Part shown: positions 9,201 through 16,668 of the stretch, piece after piece
Layout of the letters: the number at the start of each line of letters is the position of its first letter
Position numbering within the stretch: the first letter of the stretch is position 1
Translations under genes and position numbers: made by a program
The notes under the pieces: model-generated
Told to the model about the DNA's origin: nothing
The model's input: the letters and a program-made list of their open reading frames with translations, nothing else
Database searches by the model: none
Assembly: GCF_010729895.1 (NCBI RefSeq)
Contig: NZ_AP022612.1
Coordinates: forward strand, 1,674,001 to 1,738,000
Length of the DNA: 64,000 nt
Reading direction: 5' to 3'
From: Mycolicibacterium confluentis
Lineage (GTDB): Bacteria; Actinomycetota; Actinomycetes; Mycobacteriales; Mycobacteriaceae

Positions 9201-11426
9201 CATCACCGTCGAGTGCATCCTGTCGACCACGAACTGCTGAAACTCCGGGAACACGTGGATGGGTAGCCGCTCATACGCCCAGGCGTCTGGATCGTCCTCT
9301 TCGGCGGCCAACCGGTATACCCAGCGGTGGCTGTCGGGCAGCGGCCCCAGTGTTTCGAGAATTGTGATGGCATTCTCGATCCGCTCGGCGTGCCCGTTGA
9401 GTCGGCGTTTCGCGGAACCGACGCCCTCGACGCCGCTCAGCGACTGACCGAGCGCGGACACTGCCTTCCCAAGTTGGATCAGGGCATAACGCAGCGTTGA
9501 CGCCGATTGACGCAGCACCCGAAATTCGGGGCGAGAGTTGACAATTCCGGACTGGAGGACGGCCGCGTGCGCCCGACCACCGTACTCATGAAGGTAGGTG
9601 GTGACGGCCTGGGTGAACTCGACGCCGGCCGCGCGGATTGCGTCGCAGCAGTTCGCCATGCTGTCAATGGCCTGTTTGACCTCGGTATTGCCGTTCGACC
9701 GCTTCCGGATGTCGCGCATCATCCGGGCACGGGGGCTCAGGGAGTTGACGACGATCTCGAGGTCGATGGCATCGACCCGGCCGGTCCACGCCGAGGTCAA
9801 GGAATCTTCGAGGGCATGTGCTTCGTCGAAGACGACGTCAGCCCGGCGGTCGCCGAGGAGATCACCCGGTGCCTGTGACGCGGTGACCCAGGCCGCCATC
9901 AGGGCGTGGTTCACCGACACCACCCCTGGTGTGGTGGTCAGTCCCTCGGTCTGCTGGACGACTGGGCAGATCTTGGCCCAGTTACAACCGGCGCGGTCGC
10001 AGCCCGCCGCGTTCGTCCTGAGGCGAGCGCGGGTGCGGGCATACCGGGCGTCCGAACGCTTGAGGACGTCGTCGGTGACGTCATCCCAGGTGCCGGTGGG
10101 GGACTCGGCGATCGCCCGAAAGGCGACCGCCAACGCGAGTCCTGAGGTCTCTTGATCGGCGACCGCGTCTTCGAGTTCCCGCGCGCAGACGTAGTTGGCG
10201 ACGCCCTGCAGTTGGCGGAACGGGGCGCCGAGGAGGTTCTCCTGCTGCAGTCGGGCCGCTTCGGCGCGCAGCTGTCCTTGAAGGGCTTTTGTCGCAGTCG
10301 CAATGATTACGGGCTGACGGGGCCGTGATGCACGGGCGAGTGCCGGCAGCATGTACGCCAACGACTTACCGGTTCCGGTGGGTGCCTCGACCGCGAGATT
10401 GCCACCTCGGTCGAAGACCTCGGCGACGGCGTGGGCCATTTCTTCCTGCGCGGGTCGTTTCCGGAGATTGCGCAGCTCGCGCAGGACCGGGAAGGTGTCC
10501 CGGGTGCCCGACCATGCATCGGAGGCCTTGGGGCCGGCCGGGTTCAGCAGCGGGTCGGGATCCCGGTGCAGCGTGGACAACTCGGGTGGGCCGGGCAGCG
10601 GTGGCAGCAGCAGCGCGAGCGGATTGCGGTGGGTTTCCAGGGTCGCGATGGCGAGTTGCCAGCTGGGTTGGGAAACGTCGACCTCGGCCAGGAGGGAGCG
10701 GATGACGGCGGCGGTCGCTGTGGCGTCCGAGTGGGCACGATGCGCCTCTTGGTTCGTGATGCCGTAGCGGAGCGTGAGGTCGGCGAGCTGCCGGTTGGGT
10801 AGCGCCACATCGACCAGAAGGGAAAGGTGCAGACTGTCGGCACTCGCCGGGAACTGGGGGACCGACAGTCCTTGACGCTTCGCGGCCTGCACAAGAAACG
10901 GCAGATCGAAGGCCAGCAGGTTGTGCCCGATCAGCAGATCGACACTCTGCAACCGGGCGGCCAGCGCGTCCAGGGCGTGGGACAGCGTCACAGCGTTGGC
11001 GCCGGCCTGGCCGTCCGGTACCGCCACCTCGACGCTCATCAGTTGCCTACCGTCTAGCCGGACCAAGGCGATCTCGGTGACAAAATCGGTGGCCTTGTTG
11101 AGGCCGGTGGTCTCGATATCCAGCACCGCCACCCGGTCGAGCGGAATGCGGTCAGGCTGCGGGTCGTACCAGGGTCCGTCGGTGGGGTTGGGGTCGGTGA
11201 CCGGTTGACTCTTGTACGCGACCGCCACGTGGAGGAGCCCGTCGTCGGTGACGGCAAAGCGGTGGGGGAACCGATCCGGCCACTGCTGCAGCCGCTCCAG
11301 GGTTTGGGCGAAACCCTCCTTGCGGAGCTGTTCTCTGAGTTCGGGTGCCGACAGCGGGCCGTGTTCGAGCAGCAGACGATGCGCCGTCTCGGCGGCCGGC
11401 GGCATGGGGCGGTCGGGTGTGCTCAT
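6216..11426 (-). CDS. DnaQ-type exonuclease - DinG/XPD helicase - RecQ helicase triple fusion
   Basis: The 1736-aa product carries three enzymes in one chain. Residues about 95-250 are a DEDDh 3'-5' exonuclease: LDIETTGLN with D103 and E105, D174 in HNLLAFDL, and H229-x4-D234. Residues about 310-1000 are a DinG/XPD-like helicase with Walker A APTGTGKS near 348-355, four cysteines fitting an XPD 4Fe-4S cluster (C414, C476, C481, C487) and DEAH at 534-537. From about 1050 there is a RecQ helicase: LPTGFGKSLCFQLP, DEAHCVSVWGHDFRPEF, AFGMGINKPN, GYAQEAGRAARA, and a RecQ-type zinc site CRRIAIGEHF...C..C near 1570-1595. DinG with an N-terminal exonuclease is known from Firmicutes; adding a full RecQ is unusual. 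It would act on DNA forks, R-loops or phage replication intermediates (inference). The stop overlaps the SNF2 gene start. Its promoter should lie in the divergent region 11427-11764. Confidence 0.93.
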   Translation of the reverse strand: MSTPDRPMPPAAETAHRLLLEHGPLSAPELREQLRKEGFAQTLERLQQWPDRFPHRFAVTDDGLLHVAVAYKSQPVTDPNPTDGPWYDPQPDRIPLDRVAVLDIETTGLNKATDFVTEIALVRLDGRQLMSVEVAVPDGQAGANAVTLSHALDALAARLQSVDLLIGHNLLAFDLPFLVQAAKRQGLSVPQFPASADSLHLSLLVDVALPNRQLADLTLRYGITNQEAHRAHSDATATAAVIRSLLAEVDVSQPSWQLAIATLETHRNPLALLLPPLPGPPELSTLHRDPDPLLNPAGPKASDAWSGTRDTFPVLRELRNLRKRPAQEEMAHAVAEVFDRGGNLAVEAPTGTGKSLAYMLPALARASRPRQPVIIATATKALQGQLRAEAARLQQENLLGAPFRQLQGVANYVCARELEDAVADQETSGLALAVAFRAIAESPTGTWDDVTDDVLKRSDARYARTRARLRTNAAGCDRAGCNWAKICPVVQQTEGLTTTPGVVSVNHALMAAWVTASQAPGDLLGDRRADVVFDEAHALEDSLTSAWTGRVDAIDLEIVVNSLSPRARMMRDIRKRSNGNTEVKQAIDSMANCCDAIRAAGVEFTQAVTTYLHEYGGRAHAAVLQSGIVNSRPEFRVLRQSASTLRYALIQLGKAVSALGQSLSGVEGVGSAKRRLNGHAERIENAITILETLGPLPDSHRWVYRLAAEEDDPDAWAYERLPIHVFPEFQQFVVDRMHSTVMCSATLTVEQRFDYLSSRLGIEIDPTPADGSFRGLRLQSPFDYAKQSKVVLTNHLPIPIPVNEREFCEEMAADQAGFLSLSGGKALSLFAARTRMEIVADGVRAKAAELAERGVELLVQGEHGRSQISHRFNTEPGTVLYGLKSYWEGFDAPGETLSYLFIEKPPYPHPDDPLVSPRQRAIAERGGDPFLEYVLPMTAMQFTQGFGRLIRSETDIGAALICDRRLHSPTQAQRVLLGSLPGPAIHEAVDRDDAWTTAIEFVTGTAPDLSAAISFGRDDVSQLLENLRLVEGEDPTAKLIEAAEKLFGITNLHPKQLEVMRAIIDGQDVMAVLPTGFGKSLCFQLPALLAPQARATVVVSPLIALIKDQVNDLRGRRGIRPVQGITGTTSRVVQTDILRDTASGHVRLLYVSPERLARDPVLRGALGRQQLNRVVVDEAHCVSVWGHDFRPEFRQVPASVATFDTRPPRAGFTATATPEVETDIVEAMDMLDPAVVREPSDRPNLRFRVHRCVDERERVRELLRFVTWSEKKPGIVYVTKRALAEEIAAMLRRAGHAARAYHAGMVPEQRDAVQEDFDSDTTRIIVATKAFGMGINKPNIAWVVHYDLPDSLDGYAQEAGRAARAPDVTGDCVLFYTRGDIARRRRLINSHESKADAQITQQLLTLLWTCPERGDSRVFDVDELADKLGIDDDEVNVHLAQLERVGALKLGLDCSARGTVDVGFREPTDEDERRLFRELFYKANRARPNVRVQIDFHQLRDERGYDPDELEQKLIDWSLDRFVTFSSSRRLRRVRLLSRLAPQHALERESARWKRWQQRRLQAMIDYAEQASSCRRIAIGEHFGDTVADCASRDIVTCDRCNDESPPWAALPDHMVPDPELLVNAELTVLQAVGWASAFKRGAYGEASLRAAVLGLESLGEGRPLGAGVLSCPQFGALRHVRNGEKRWNAAVDKLLADGFIDRRTVERESTRTPYQSLALTPRGAQTLGITVTQDD

Positions 11427-11524
11427 CAGCGGACCGTCACGGTGAGGTATCGAAGGTGCACACTACGGGGCTGCGTCGTCACCGCCACACCGACCACGAG
11501 CTCCGCCCCCCCTGCAAAACGCCG

Positions 11525-11545
11525 TTCGCGTCAATATAACGCGAA
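11525..11545. promoter_or_regulatory. Palindromic operator candidate
   Basis: TTCGCGT, then a 7-nt AT-rich spacer (caatata), then ACGCGAA form a perfect 7-bp inverted repeat. A second right arm CGCGAAC at 11548-11554 matches GTTCGCG at 11524-11530. The spacer overlaps TATAAC, which could be a -10 box. It is not the mycobacterial LexA box (TCGAAC-N4-GTTCGA). The layout suggests a repressor site controlling one or both divergent helicase genes; the regulator is unknown. Confidence 0.4.
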
Positions 11546-11734
11546 TGCGCGAACGATACTCGACGTGTCCGACATGCTGACCTCGTAGTCCACTGGTGGT
11601 GCGGATAAAACAATCACGCAGCCTAGCGCCTCGTGAGCGGCGACGCGGGAAATTAGCAAACGCGGATGGCGGATTTCGCAACCTGGATATCCCGGCGCGG
11701 AACGCCGCTCTGCGCGTGACAGATCCTGCGCACG

Positions 11735-11757
11735 TTGTCACATAGCCGCGTTAGTCT
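11735..11757 (+). promoter_or_regulatory. Promoter of the PLD-helicase gene, partly RecA-NDp/PafBC-like
   Basis: TTGTCACAT, exactly 8 nt, then TAGTCT, followed by 7 nt and a GTG start at 11765. The established mycobacterial damage promoter is TTGTCRGTG-N8-TANNNT. The first six bases, the spacing and the -10 box match; GTG is replaced by CAT. The distance from -10 to GTG predicts a leaderless transcript. Confidence 0.5.
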
Positions 11758-11764
11758 CACCCGC

Positions 11765-14700
11765 GTGGAAACCGGACTGTATGAGTCAGTACTCACGACG
11801 CAACTCCGCTCAGCGCTCGCCGCAAGTTCGGGCGTACGCAGTGAGCTGAGCACAGTCGATGAGGCGGATCAGGCGCTGGTCCTCGCCCGTCATCTCAGCC
11901 CGCTCATCGAGAGGCAGCTGCGGGCCGCGCGGGGTGCGGAAGAGCGAGCGGGGCTCACCCGGAAGATTCTGGAGGCTCTCGGCGATCCCGAGCTACTCGA
12001 CCATGAGCCATACCAGGACGAGCCGACGAAGATTCGACGGTTGGACGCCGTCACGGCTGACGCACTGGGTTCGGTTCGGCCACCGCGTCCGGCCACACCG
12101 CTGTCGGATGCCGCACTCATGACCAACGCGCGCAACGAACCAACACTCGCCGCCGAGCTGCGCGCAGAGTTGGCCAGCGCCGACCAGGTTGACCTGCTGT
12201 GTGCCTTCGTGAAGTGGCACGGACTTCGTCTCCTGGAGCGCGAGCTCACCGAACTGCGCGAGCGCGGAGTCCCGTTGCGTGTCATCACCACGACCTACAT
12301 CGGTGCTACTGATGCAAAGGCCCTAGACAGGCTCGTCGAGGAATTCGGCGCCGAGGTCCGCGTCAACTACGACACCAACATGACCAGGCTGCACGCGAAG
12401 GCGTGGCTCTTGCGGCGTAACACCGGGTTCCACACCGCCTACGTTGGCTCATCCAACCTGTCGCAGTCAGCGTTGGTGGATGGCTTGGAATGGAACGTGC
12501 GACTGTCGGCGATCGCAACGCCGCACCTGTTGGATAAGTTCCGCGCGACCTTCGATTCCTACTGGGAGAACCGCGAGTTCGAGAGGTACCGGCCCGCAGA
12601 GGACGGGGCGAGGCTGCGCAACGCACTGGAAATCGCATCGGGGAAGAAGCAGCGCGACCCGTTGGCGATCACGCTGTCCGGTTTGGAGGTCACGGCCAAG
12701 CCGTACCAAGCCGAGCTGTTGGAGCAGCTCGACGCCGAACGAACGCTGCATAACCGTCACCGCAACCTCATAGTTGCGGCCACCGGCACGGGCAAGACCG
12801 TTATTGCCGCGCTGGACTATCGCCAGCTGGCCCGCGAGGTGCACGGGCGGGACCTGAAGCTGCTGTTTGTCGCACACCGCAAGGAGATCCTGACCCAGGC
12901 ACGCCGGATGTATCAGGAGGTTCTCACCGATCCTACCTTTGGCGAGTTGCTCGTCGGTGGAGACCAACCAACGCAATGGCGTCACGTCTTTGCCAGCATC
13001 CAATCGCTGACGGATGGACGCCTTTCCACAATTGAACCCGATCATTTCGACGTCGTTGTGATCGACGAGTTCCACCATGCTGAGGCGCCGTCTTATCGCC
13101 GTCTCCTTGACCACATCGCACCTATGGAACTGTTGGGGCTGACCGCCACGCCCGAGCGCGGCGACGGCACCGATGTGCGCGCGTTCTTCGGTGGGCGCGT
13201 CGCCGCGGAGTTGAGGCTGTGGGACGCGTTGGAACAGAACCTGTTGTGCCCGTTCCACTACTTCGGGGTGTACGACGGCACCGACCTAGAGAAGCTGGCT
13301 TGGCGTCGCGGCGGGTACGACCTCGCCCGGCTGAGCGAGGTGTACACCGCCGACGATGCCCGCACCCGGATCGTGCTCGATCAGCTTCGGGACAAGATCA
13401 CCGATGTCGGATCGATGCGGGCGCTCGGGTTCTGTGTCAGCGTCGAGCACGCCAGGTACATGGCGGAGAAGTTTGTCGCTGCCGGTATCCCGGCGCGCGC
13501 CGTTGTCGGTCTCGACGACAGTGCCGATCGTCGAGAAGCACTGGAGGCCTTGCGTAGCCGCGACATCAACGTGCTGTTCACTGTGGACCTCTTTAACGAG
13601 GGTCTGGACATTCCCATGGTGGACACCGTGCTGTTTCTGCGGCCCACCGAGAGTGCGACGGTGTTCCTGCAACAGCTGGGGCGCGGACTGCGGCTGGCGC
13701 CGGGCAAGTCGGTGCTGACGGCGTTGGACTTCGTCGGCCATCAACGCAAGGAATTCCGGTTCGATCAGCGATTCCGGGCATTGACAGGATTGGGGCGAAA
13801 GCAGCTGGAAAAGGAGATTGAGCACGGGTTCCCGTTCCTGCCGTCGGGCAGTCAAATTGTGCTCGATCCGGTCGCGCAGAAGTTGGTGTTGGAGAACGTG
13901 CGTCAGCAGATTTCGCCGAAGAGAACGGCGCTGATCTCCGAAGTGCGGGCGCATCCCAACGATCAGTTGGCCTCGTATCTGGAGGAGTCCGGGCGCGGTA
14001 TCGAAGACATTCTGCGCACCGACCGGTCGTGGACGACGCTGTGCCGCGCTGCCGGCAAGTTGGGGGAGCAGCCCGATCCTCGGGAGTCTGAACTGCTAAA
14101 GCGAGTCAAGGCGCTCGCACATGTCGATGACCGTCGTCGGGCGGAGGCCTATCGGGCGCTGCTCGCCGGCAGCGCTGTTACCGAGCAGCGGCTGGCGGAC
14201 ATGCTGTTCTATTCGCTGTACCCGAACGGTGGGGGATTCGACACTCCCGCAGCGGGACTCGAAGCACTGCGTGGGGAATCGGTAGCGGTGGAGATGCGCC
14301 AAGTCGTGGATATTGCGTTCGAAGCCGCGCACCGCAGCACGTATGCGCTCGGGGGCTTGGTGCCCGAATTGGGCGATGTGCCGTTGGCTCTGCACGCCAC
14401 ATACTCACGCGAAGAAATCCTCGCCGGCCTCGGCTGGGTGTCGGACAAGCGGACGCCGTCGACCATGCGGGAGGGGGTGGCCTGGTGTGCGGCGGCCAAT
14501 GCCGATGCCTTCCTCATCACGCTGAAGAAGTCAGACACCGACTATTCGCCGACCACCATGTATCGCGACTTCGCGCTCAGCGCGGACTTGTTCCACTGGG
14601 AATCGCAGTCGACGACCACCTCGGCATCACCGACCGGGCAGCGGTACATCAATCACCGCGAGCGGGGCTCGCACGTTCTGCTGTTCGTGCGGGAGATGAA

Positions 14701-14851
14701 GACCAACGCGCTCGGTGCGGCGCCGTATATCTTCCTCGGGCCCGCCGACTACGTCTCTCACGAGGGGGAGCGGCCGATGGCGATCACGTGGCGGTTGAGG
14801 CGGGCTATGCCGGCGGAGGTGTATCTGGGGGCGCGGGCGGCTGTGGCGTGA
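11765..14851 (+). CDS. PLD-domain/DEAD helicase with C-terminal DUF3427
   Basis: From the GTG at 11765 the product is about 1028 aa. A phospholipase-D-like nuclease domain lies near residues 130-280, with LHAKAWLLRR and GSSNLSQSAL giving the single HxK...SSN half-site. An SF2 helicase follows, with Walker A AATGTGKTVIAAL near 337 and DEFHHAEAP near 433 replacing DEAD, and the C-terminal motif QQLGRGLR near 640. The last third matches DUF3427. The family is widespread as a stand-alone restriction-like or repair helicase; one PLD half-site usually means the nuclease works as a dimer. The start was chosen because GTG sits 7 nt after a -10 box, giving a leaderless message; a TTG at 11735 lies inside the promoter and is less likely. 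It is transcribed away from the exonuclease-DinG-RecQ gene and lies about 330 bp upstream of the BREX operon. Confidence 0.9.
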   Translation: METGLYESVLTTQLRSALAASSGVRSELSTVDEADQALVLARHLSPLIERQLRAARGAEERAGLTRKILEALGDPELLDHEPYQDEPTKIRRLDAVTADALGSVRPPRPATPLSDAALMTNARNEPTLAAELRAELASADQVDLLCAFVKWHGLRLLERELTELRERGVPLRVITTTYIGATDAKALDRLVEEFGAEVRVNYDTNMTRLHAKAWLLRRNTGFHTAYVGSSNLSQSALVDGLEWNVRLSAIATPHLLDKFRATFDSYWENREFERYRPAEDGARLRNALEIASGKKQRDPLAITLSGLEVTAKPYQAELLEQLDAERTLHNRHRNLIVAATGTGKTVIAALDYRQLAREVHGRDLKLLFVAHRKEILTQARRMYQEVLTDPTFGELLVGGDQPTQWRHVFASIQSLTDGRLSTIEPDHFDVVVIDEFHHAEAPSYRRLLDHIAPMELLGLTATPERGDGTDVRAFFGGRVAAELRLWDALEQNLLCPFHYFGVYDGTDLEKLAWRRGGYDLARLSEVYTADDARTRIVLDQLRDKITDVGSMRALGFCVSVEHARYMAEKFVAAGIPARAVVGLDDSADRREALEALRSRDINVLFTVDLFNEGLDIPMVDTVLFLRPTESATVFLQQLGRGLRLAPGKSVLTALDFVGHQRKEFRFDQRFRALTGLGRKQLEKEIEHGFPFLPSGSQIVLDPVAQKLVLENVRQQISPKRTALISEVRAHPNDQLASYLEESGRGIEDILRTDRSWTTLCRAAGKLGEQPDPRESELLKRVKALAHVDDRRRAEAYRALLAGSAVTEQRLADMLFYSLYPNGGGFDTPAAGLEALRGESVAVEMRQVVDIAFEAAHRSTYALGGLVPELGDVPLALHATYSREEILAGLGWVSDKRTPSTMREGVAWCAAANADAFLITLKKSDTDYSPTTMYRDFALSADLFHWESQSTTTSASPTGQRYINHRERGSHVLLFVREMKTNALGAAPYIFLGPADYVSHEGERPMAITWRLRRAMPAEVYLGARAAVA

Positions 14852-15182
14852 TTGCGCAGGGTCCTCGTCCACGACAATTACACCGGCGAGTGTGTCGTTG
14901 GAGGTATCAGCCCGCGATCGACAACGCGCACGTGTTGCCGGCGCTCGTGGTGCGTTCCCGCGAACTCGTCGAGCGAAATCAGGCAACCCCGATCCATCCA
15001 CAGACGATGGTCGATAGCCCCTGGCAGTTCGCCGTGGGTTGCGGACTCGAACGCCGCTTCACCCGTTCGTACAGCTTCTTCGACATATTAGCGAGTTGCC
15101 CGCGAGACTGGCATCATACTCGGCTAAGCTCGGCCAAACCCGGTCATATCCGGCTCGCCAAGAAGCGGAGGTCCTCATCGTT
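14852..15182. other. Intergenic region in front of the BREX operon
   Basis: The 331 bp between the DUF3427 helicase and the HTH gene contain no convincing gene; the open frames here lack coding-like composition or are upstream extensions of brxA and the HTH gene. The right half becomes AT-richer. It should contain the promoter of the HTH-BREX operon, but no clean -35/-10 pair was identified. Two imperfect direct repeats at 15115 and 15145 are listed separately. Confidence 0.5.
15115..15155 (+). repeat. Direct repeats upstream of the HTH gene (operator candidate)
   Basis: CATACTCGGCT (15115-15125) and CATATCCGGCT (15145-15155) match at 9 of 11 positions and start 30 bp apart, about three helical turns, so a dimeric or cooperative regulator could bind one face. 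They lie just upstream of the HTH gene start at 15183, which suggests autoregulation. This is pattern-based inference only. Confidence 0.35.
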
Positions 15183-15383
15183 ATGTCTGAGCCCTGGTTG
15201 TCGGCTGACGATATCTCCGCCCACCTCGGTGTTACGAAGGACACGGTCTACGCGTGGATTGCCGATAAGGCGATGCCTGCGCACAAGGTCGGCCGTCTCT
15301 GGAAATTTCAGGCGAGCGAGGTCGATGAGTGGGTCCGAAGCGGTGGTGCCGAGACGACAGGCGAAGCGAAGTCCCCAGCCTAA
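15183..15383 (+). CDS. Small excisionase/MerR-type HTH DNA-binding protein, BREX-linked
   Basis: The 66-aa product is one HTH_17 (excisionase-type) domain: LSADDISAHLGVTKDTVYAW forms the helix-turn-helix, followed by a wing with KVGRLWKFQASEVDEW. The ATG at 15183 has a GGAGG about 11 nt upstream; a longer upstream frame has no such support. It sits 70 bp before brxA in the same direction. Genes of this type commonly precede BREX operons in actinobacteria, taking the place of the WYL regulator BrxR found elsewhere, so a role as operon regulator is likely. The direct repeats just upstream could be its site. A phage-type excisionase is less likely because there is no integrase nearby. Confidence 0.85.
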   Translation: MSEPWLSADDISAHLGVTKDTVYAWIADKAMPAHKVGRLWKFQASEVDEWVRSGGAETTGEAKSPA

Positions 15384-15453
15384 GCAGCTTTCAGATCTTG
15401 TCGGTCGGTCGAGTTATTTTGATCGACTTGCCACTAGCCGGGAGGGGGAGCCG

Positions 15454-16056
15454 ATGATGACAGCGACTCAGCGATACGCACTTTCGTTCACCAGCGGTTC
15501 GCTGCTGACCCAAGAAGCCCTCATCGCTGTACCGATCTACCTTGGCGAACGTGATTGGGCCACGACCCGCGCACGGATCAAAGACGAAAATCTACTTCAG
15601 GCCCGTGTGGAGCGATCAAACACCCGCACGCTGGGTGCGCTCATACCGCGGCTGCAAGTGCTCACCGACGCCGAGCTCCAGATCATCGCAGACGGAACAT
15701 CTACCGAGCGCGGCCACCTGATGTGGGCTGCAGCGTGCCGGCAGTACGACCTGATTGGGGAGTTCGCCGAAGAAGTGTTGCGTGAACGGTTCCTCACCCT
15801 GGCGGGCACGGTGACCTATGAGGAGTTCGACTCCTTCTACCGCAGTAAGGCCATATGGCACGACGAACTAAACACGATCACGGACACCTCGTTCAAGAAG
15901 ATCCGGCAGGTGGTGTTCAAGATGATGGTTGATGCGGGTCTGCTAACCAAGCAGGACTTGATCGAACCAACGTCGCTTTCGGCGCGCGTCGCCGGCTGCC
16001 TCAACCGCCGCACCCCCAGCGATGTCCGATTTTTTCCGACGAAGACGGCGTTGTGA
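15454..16056 (+). CDS. brxA: BrxA, DUF1819 inner-core BREX protein
   Basis: The 200-aa protein begins MMTATQRYALSFTSGSL, the typical opening of DUF1819/BrxA, and contains the family patterns YLGERDW near residue 31 and QRFF-like KIRQVVFKMM near 150. BrxA is a small DNA-binding, NusB-fold-like protein needed in many BREX type 1 systems. The ATG at 15454 is preceded by a strong GGAGGGGG Shine-Dalgarno; the longer upstream frame is not supported. Its stop overlaps the GTG start of brxB by 4 nt. The usual BrxA length is about 200 aa, so it looks intact. Confidence 0.92.
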   Translation: MMTATQRYALSFTSGSLLTQEALIAVPIYLGERDWATTRARIKDENLLQARVERSNTRTLGALIPRLQVLTDAELQIIADGTSTERGHLMWAAACRQYDLIGEFAEEVLRERFLTLAGTVTYEEFDSFYRSKAIWHDELNTITDTSFKKIRQVVFKMMVDAGLLTKQDLIEPTSLSARVAGCLNRRTPSDVRFFPTKTAL

Positions 16057-16664
16057 CAATGTCAAACCGGGTCACCCTGGCGCAGCACGAGGAGCACCTC
16101 TTCGAGGTTCTCAAGAGCCAGCGCTTCCTCAAGATGCAGGGCCTCGGCAATGAGGTCGCCCACTTCATCTATGACTACGACCCAACCTGGGCTCTTGACG
16201 TCGCGCAGGCGAAGAAGCGCATCAAGACCAAGCTCGAAACCGAAGAGGGCATAAAGGTTTTCGAGATCAACCTTTATGACCTCTGCGTCGAACTTCTGAA
16301 GGAACGCAACGTCTGGGATCGCGTCCTCGCGGCCGAGGAATCAATGGACAAGCCCGACTTCCTCAAGATGCTCCAGAACATGCTCGACCCCCAGATGCAC
16401 CTTGCGCCGGCCATCAAAGCACGCATCAACAGCGAGACATTCCACATCTTGTTCCTCACCGGGGTTGGAGAGGTCTTTCCGTTCGTGCGCTCGCACACCG
16501 TGCTCAACAACTTGCAGACCGTCGTCTCTGACCGGCCGATGCTGATGTTCTTCCCTGGCAAGTACGACGTGTCGGCCACTCAGGGTTCGGCGCTCGTTCT
16601 GTTTGGCCAACTCAAGGACGACTCCTTCTACCGCGCCAAGCGCATCCTCGACCAGGAAGCATGA
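16053..16664 (+). CDS. brxB: BrxB, DUF1788 BREX protein
   Basis: The 203-aa product matches DUF1788: an N-terminal hydrophilic region with ALDVAQAKKRIKTKLE, and a C-terminal core with FLTGVGEVFPFVRSHTVLNNL and MLMFFPGKYD, the family hallmark. BrxB is an essential BREX component of unknown biochemistry. The GTG at 16053 overlaps the brxA stop; an ATG two codons later (16059) is an equally possible start. It ends 4 nt before brxC. Length is normal for the family. Confidence 0.92.
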   Translation: MTMSNRVTLAQHEEHLFEVLKSQRFLKMQGLGNEVAHFIYDYDPTWALDVAQAKKRIKTKLETEEGIKVFEINLYDLCVELLKERNVWDRVLAAEESMDKPDFLKMLQNMLDPQMHLAPAIKARINSETFHILFLTGVGEVFPFVRSHTVLNNLQTVVSDRPMLMFFPGKYDVSATQGSALVLFGQLKDDSFYRAKRILDQEA

Positions 16665-16668
16665 CTCG

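Larger units (their letters stand above)
11427..11764. other. Divergent intergenic region between two helicase genes
   Basis: This 338-bp stretch separates the minus-strand exonuclease-DinG-RecQ gene from the plus-strand PLD-helicase and must hold both promoters. It contains an AT-rich palindrome near 11525-11545 and the promoter of the plus-strand gene at 11735-11757, both listed separately. No convincing protein gene was seen inside it, and no clear minus-strand -35/-10 pair or ribosome binding site was found for the gene starting at 11426. Confidence 0.6.

Noticed and set aside
14485..15453. Upstream extension of brxA to a 523-codon frame
   Set aside because: The extension overlaps the helicase gene and the HTH gene; brxA has its own strong ribosome site at 15440 and a family-typical start.
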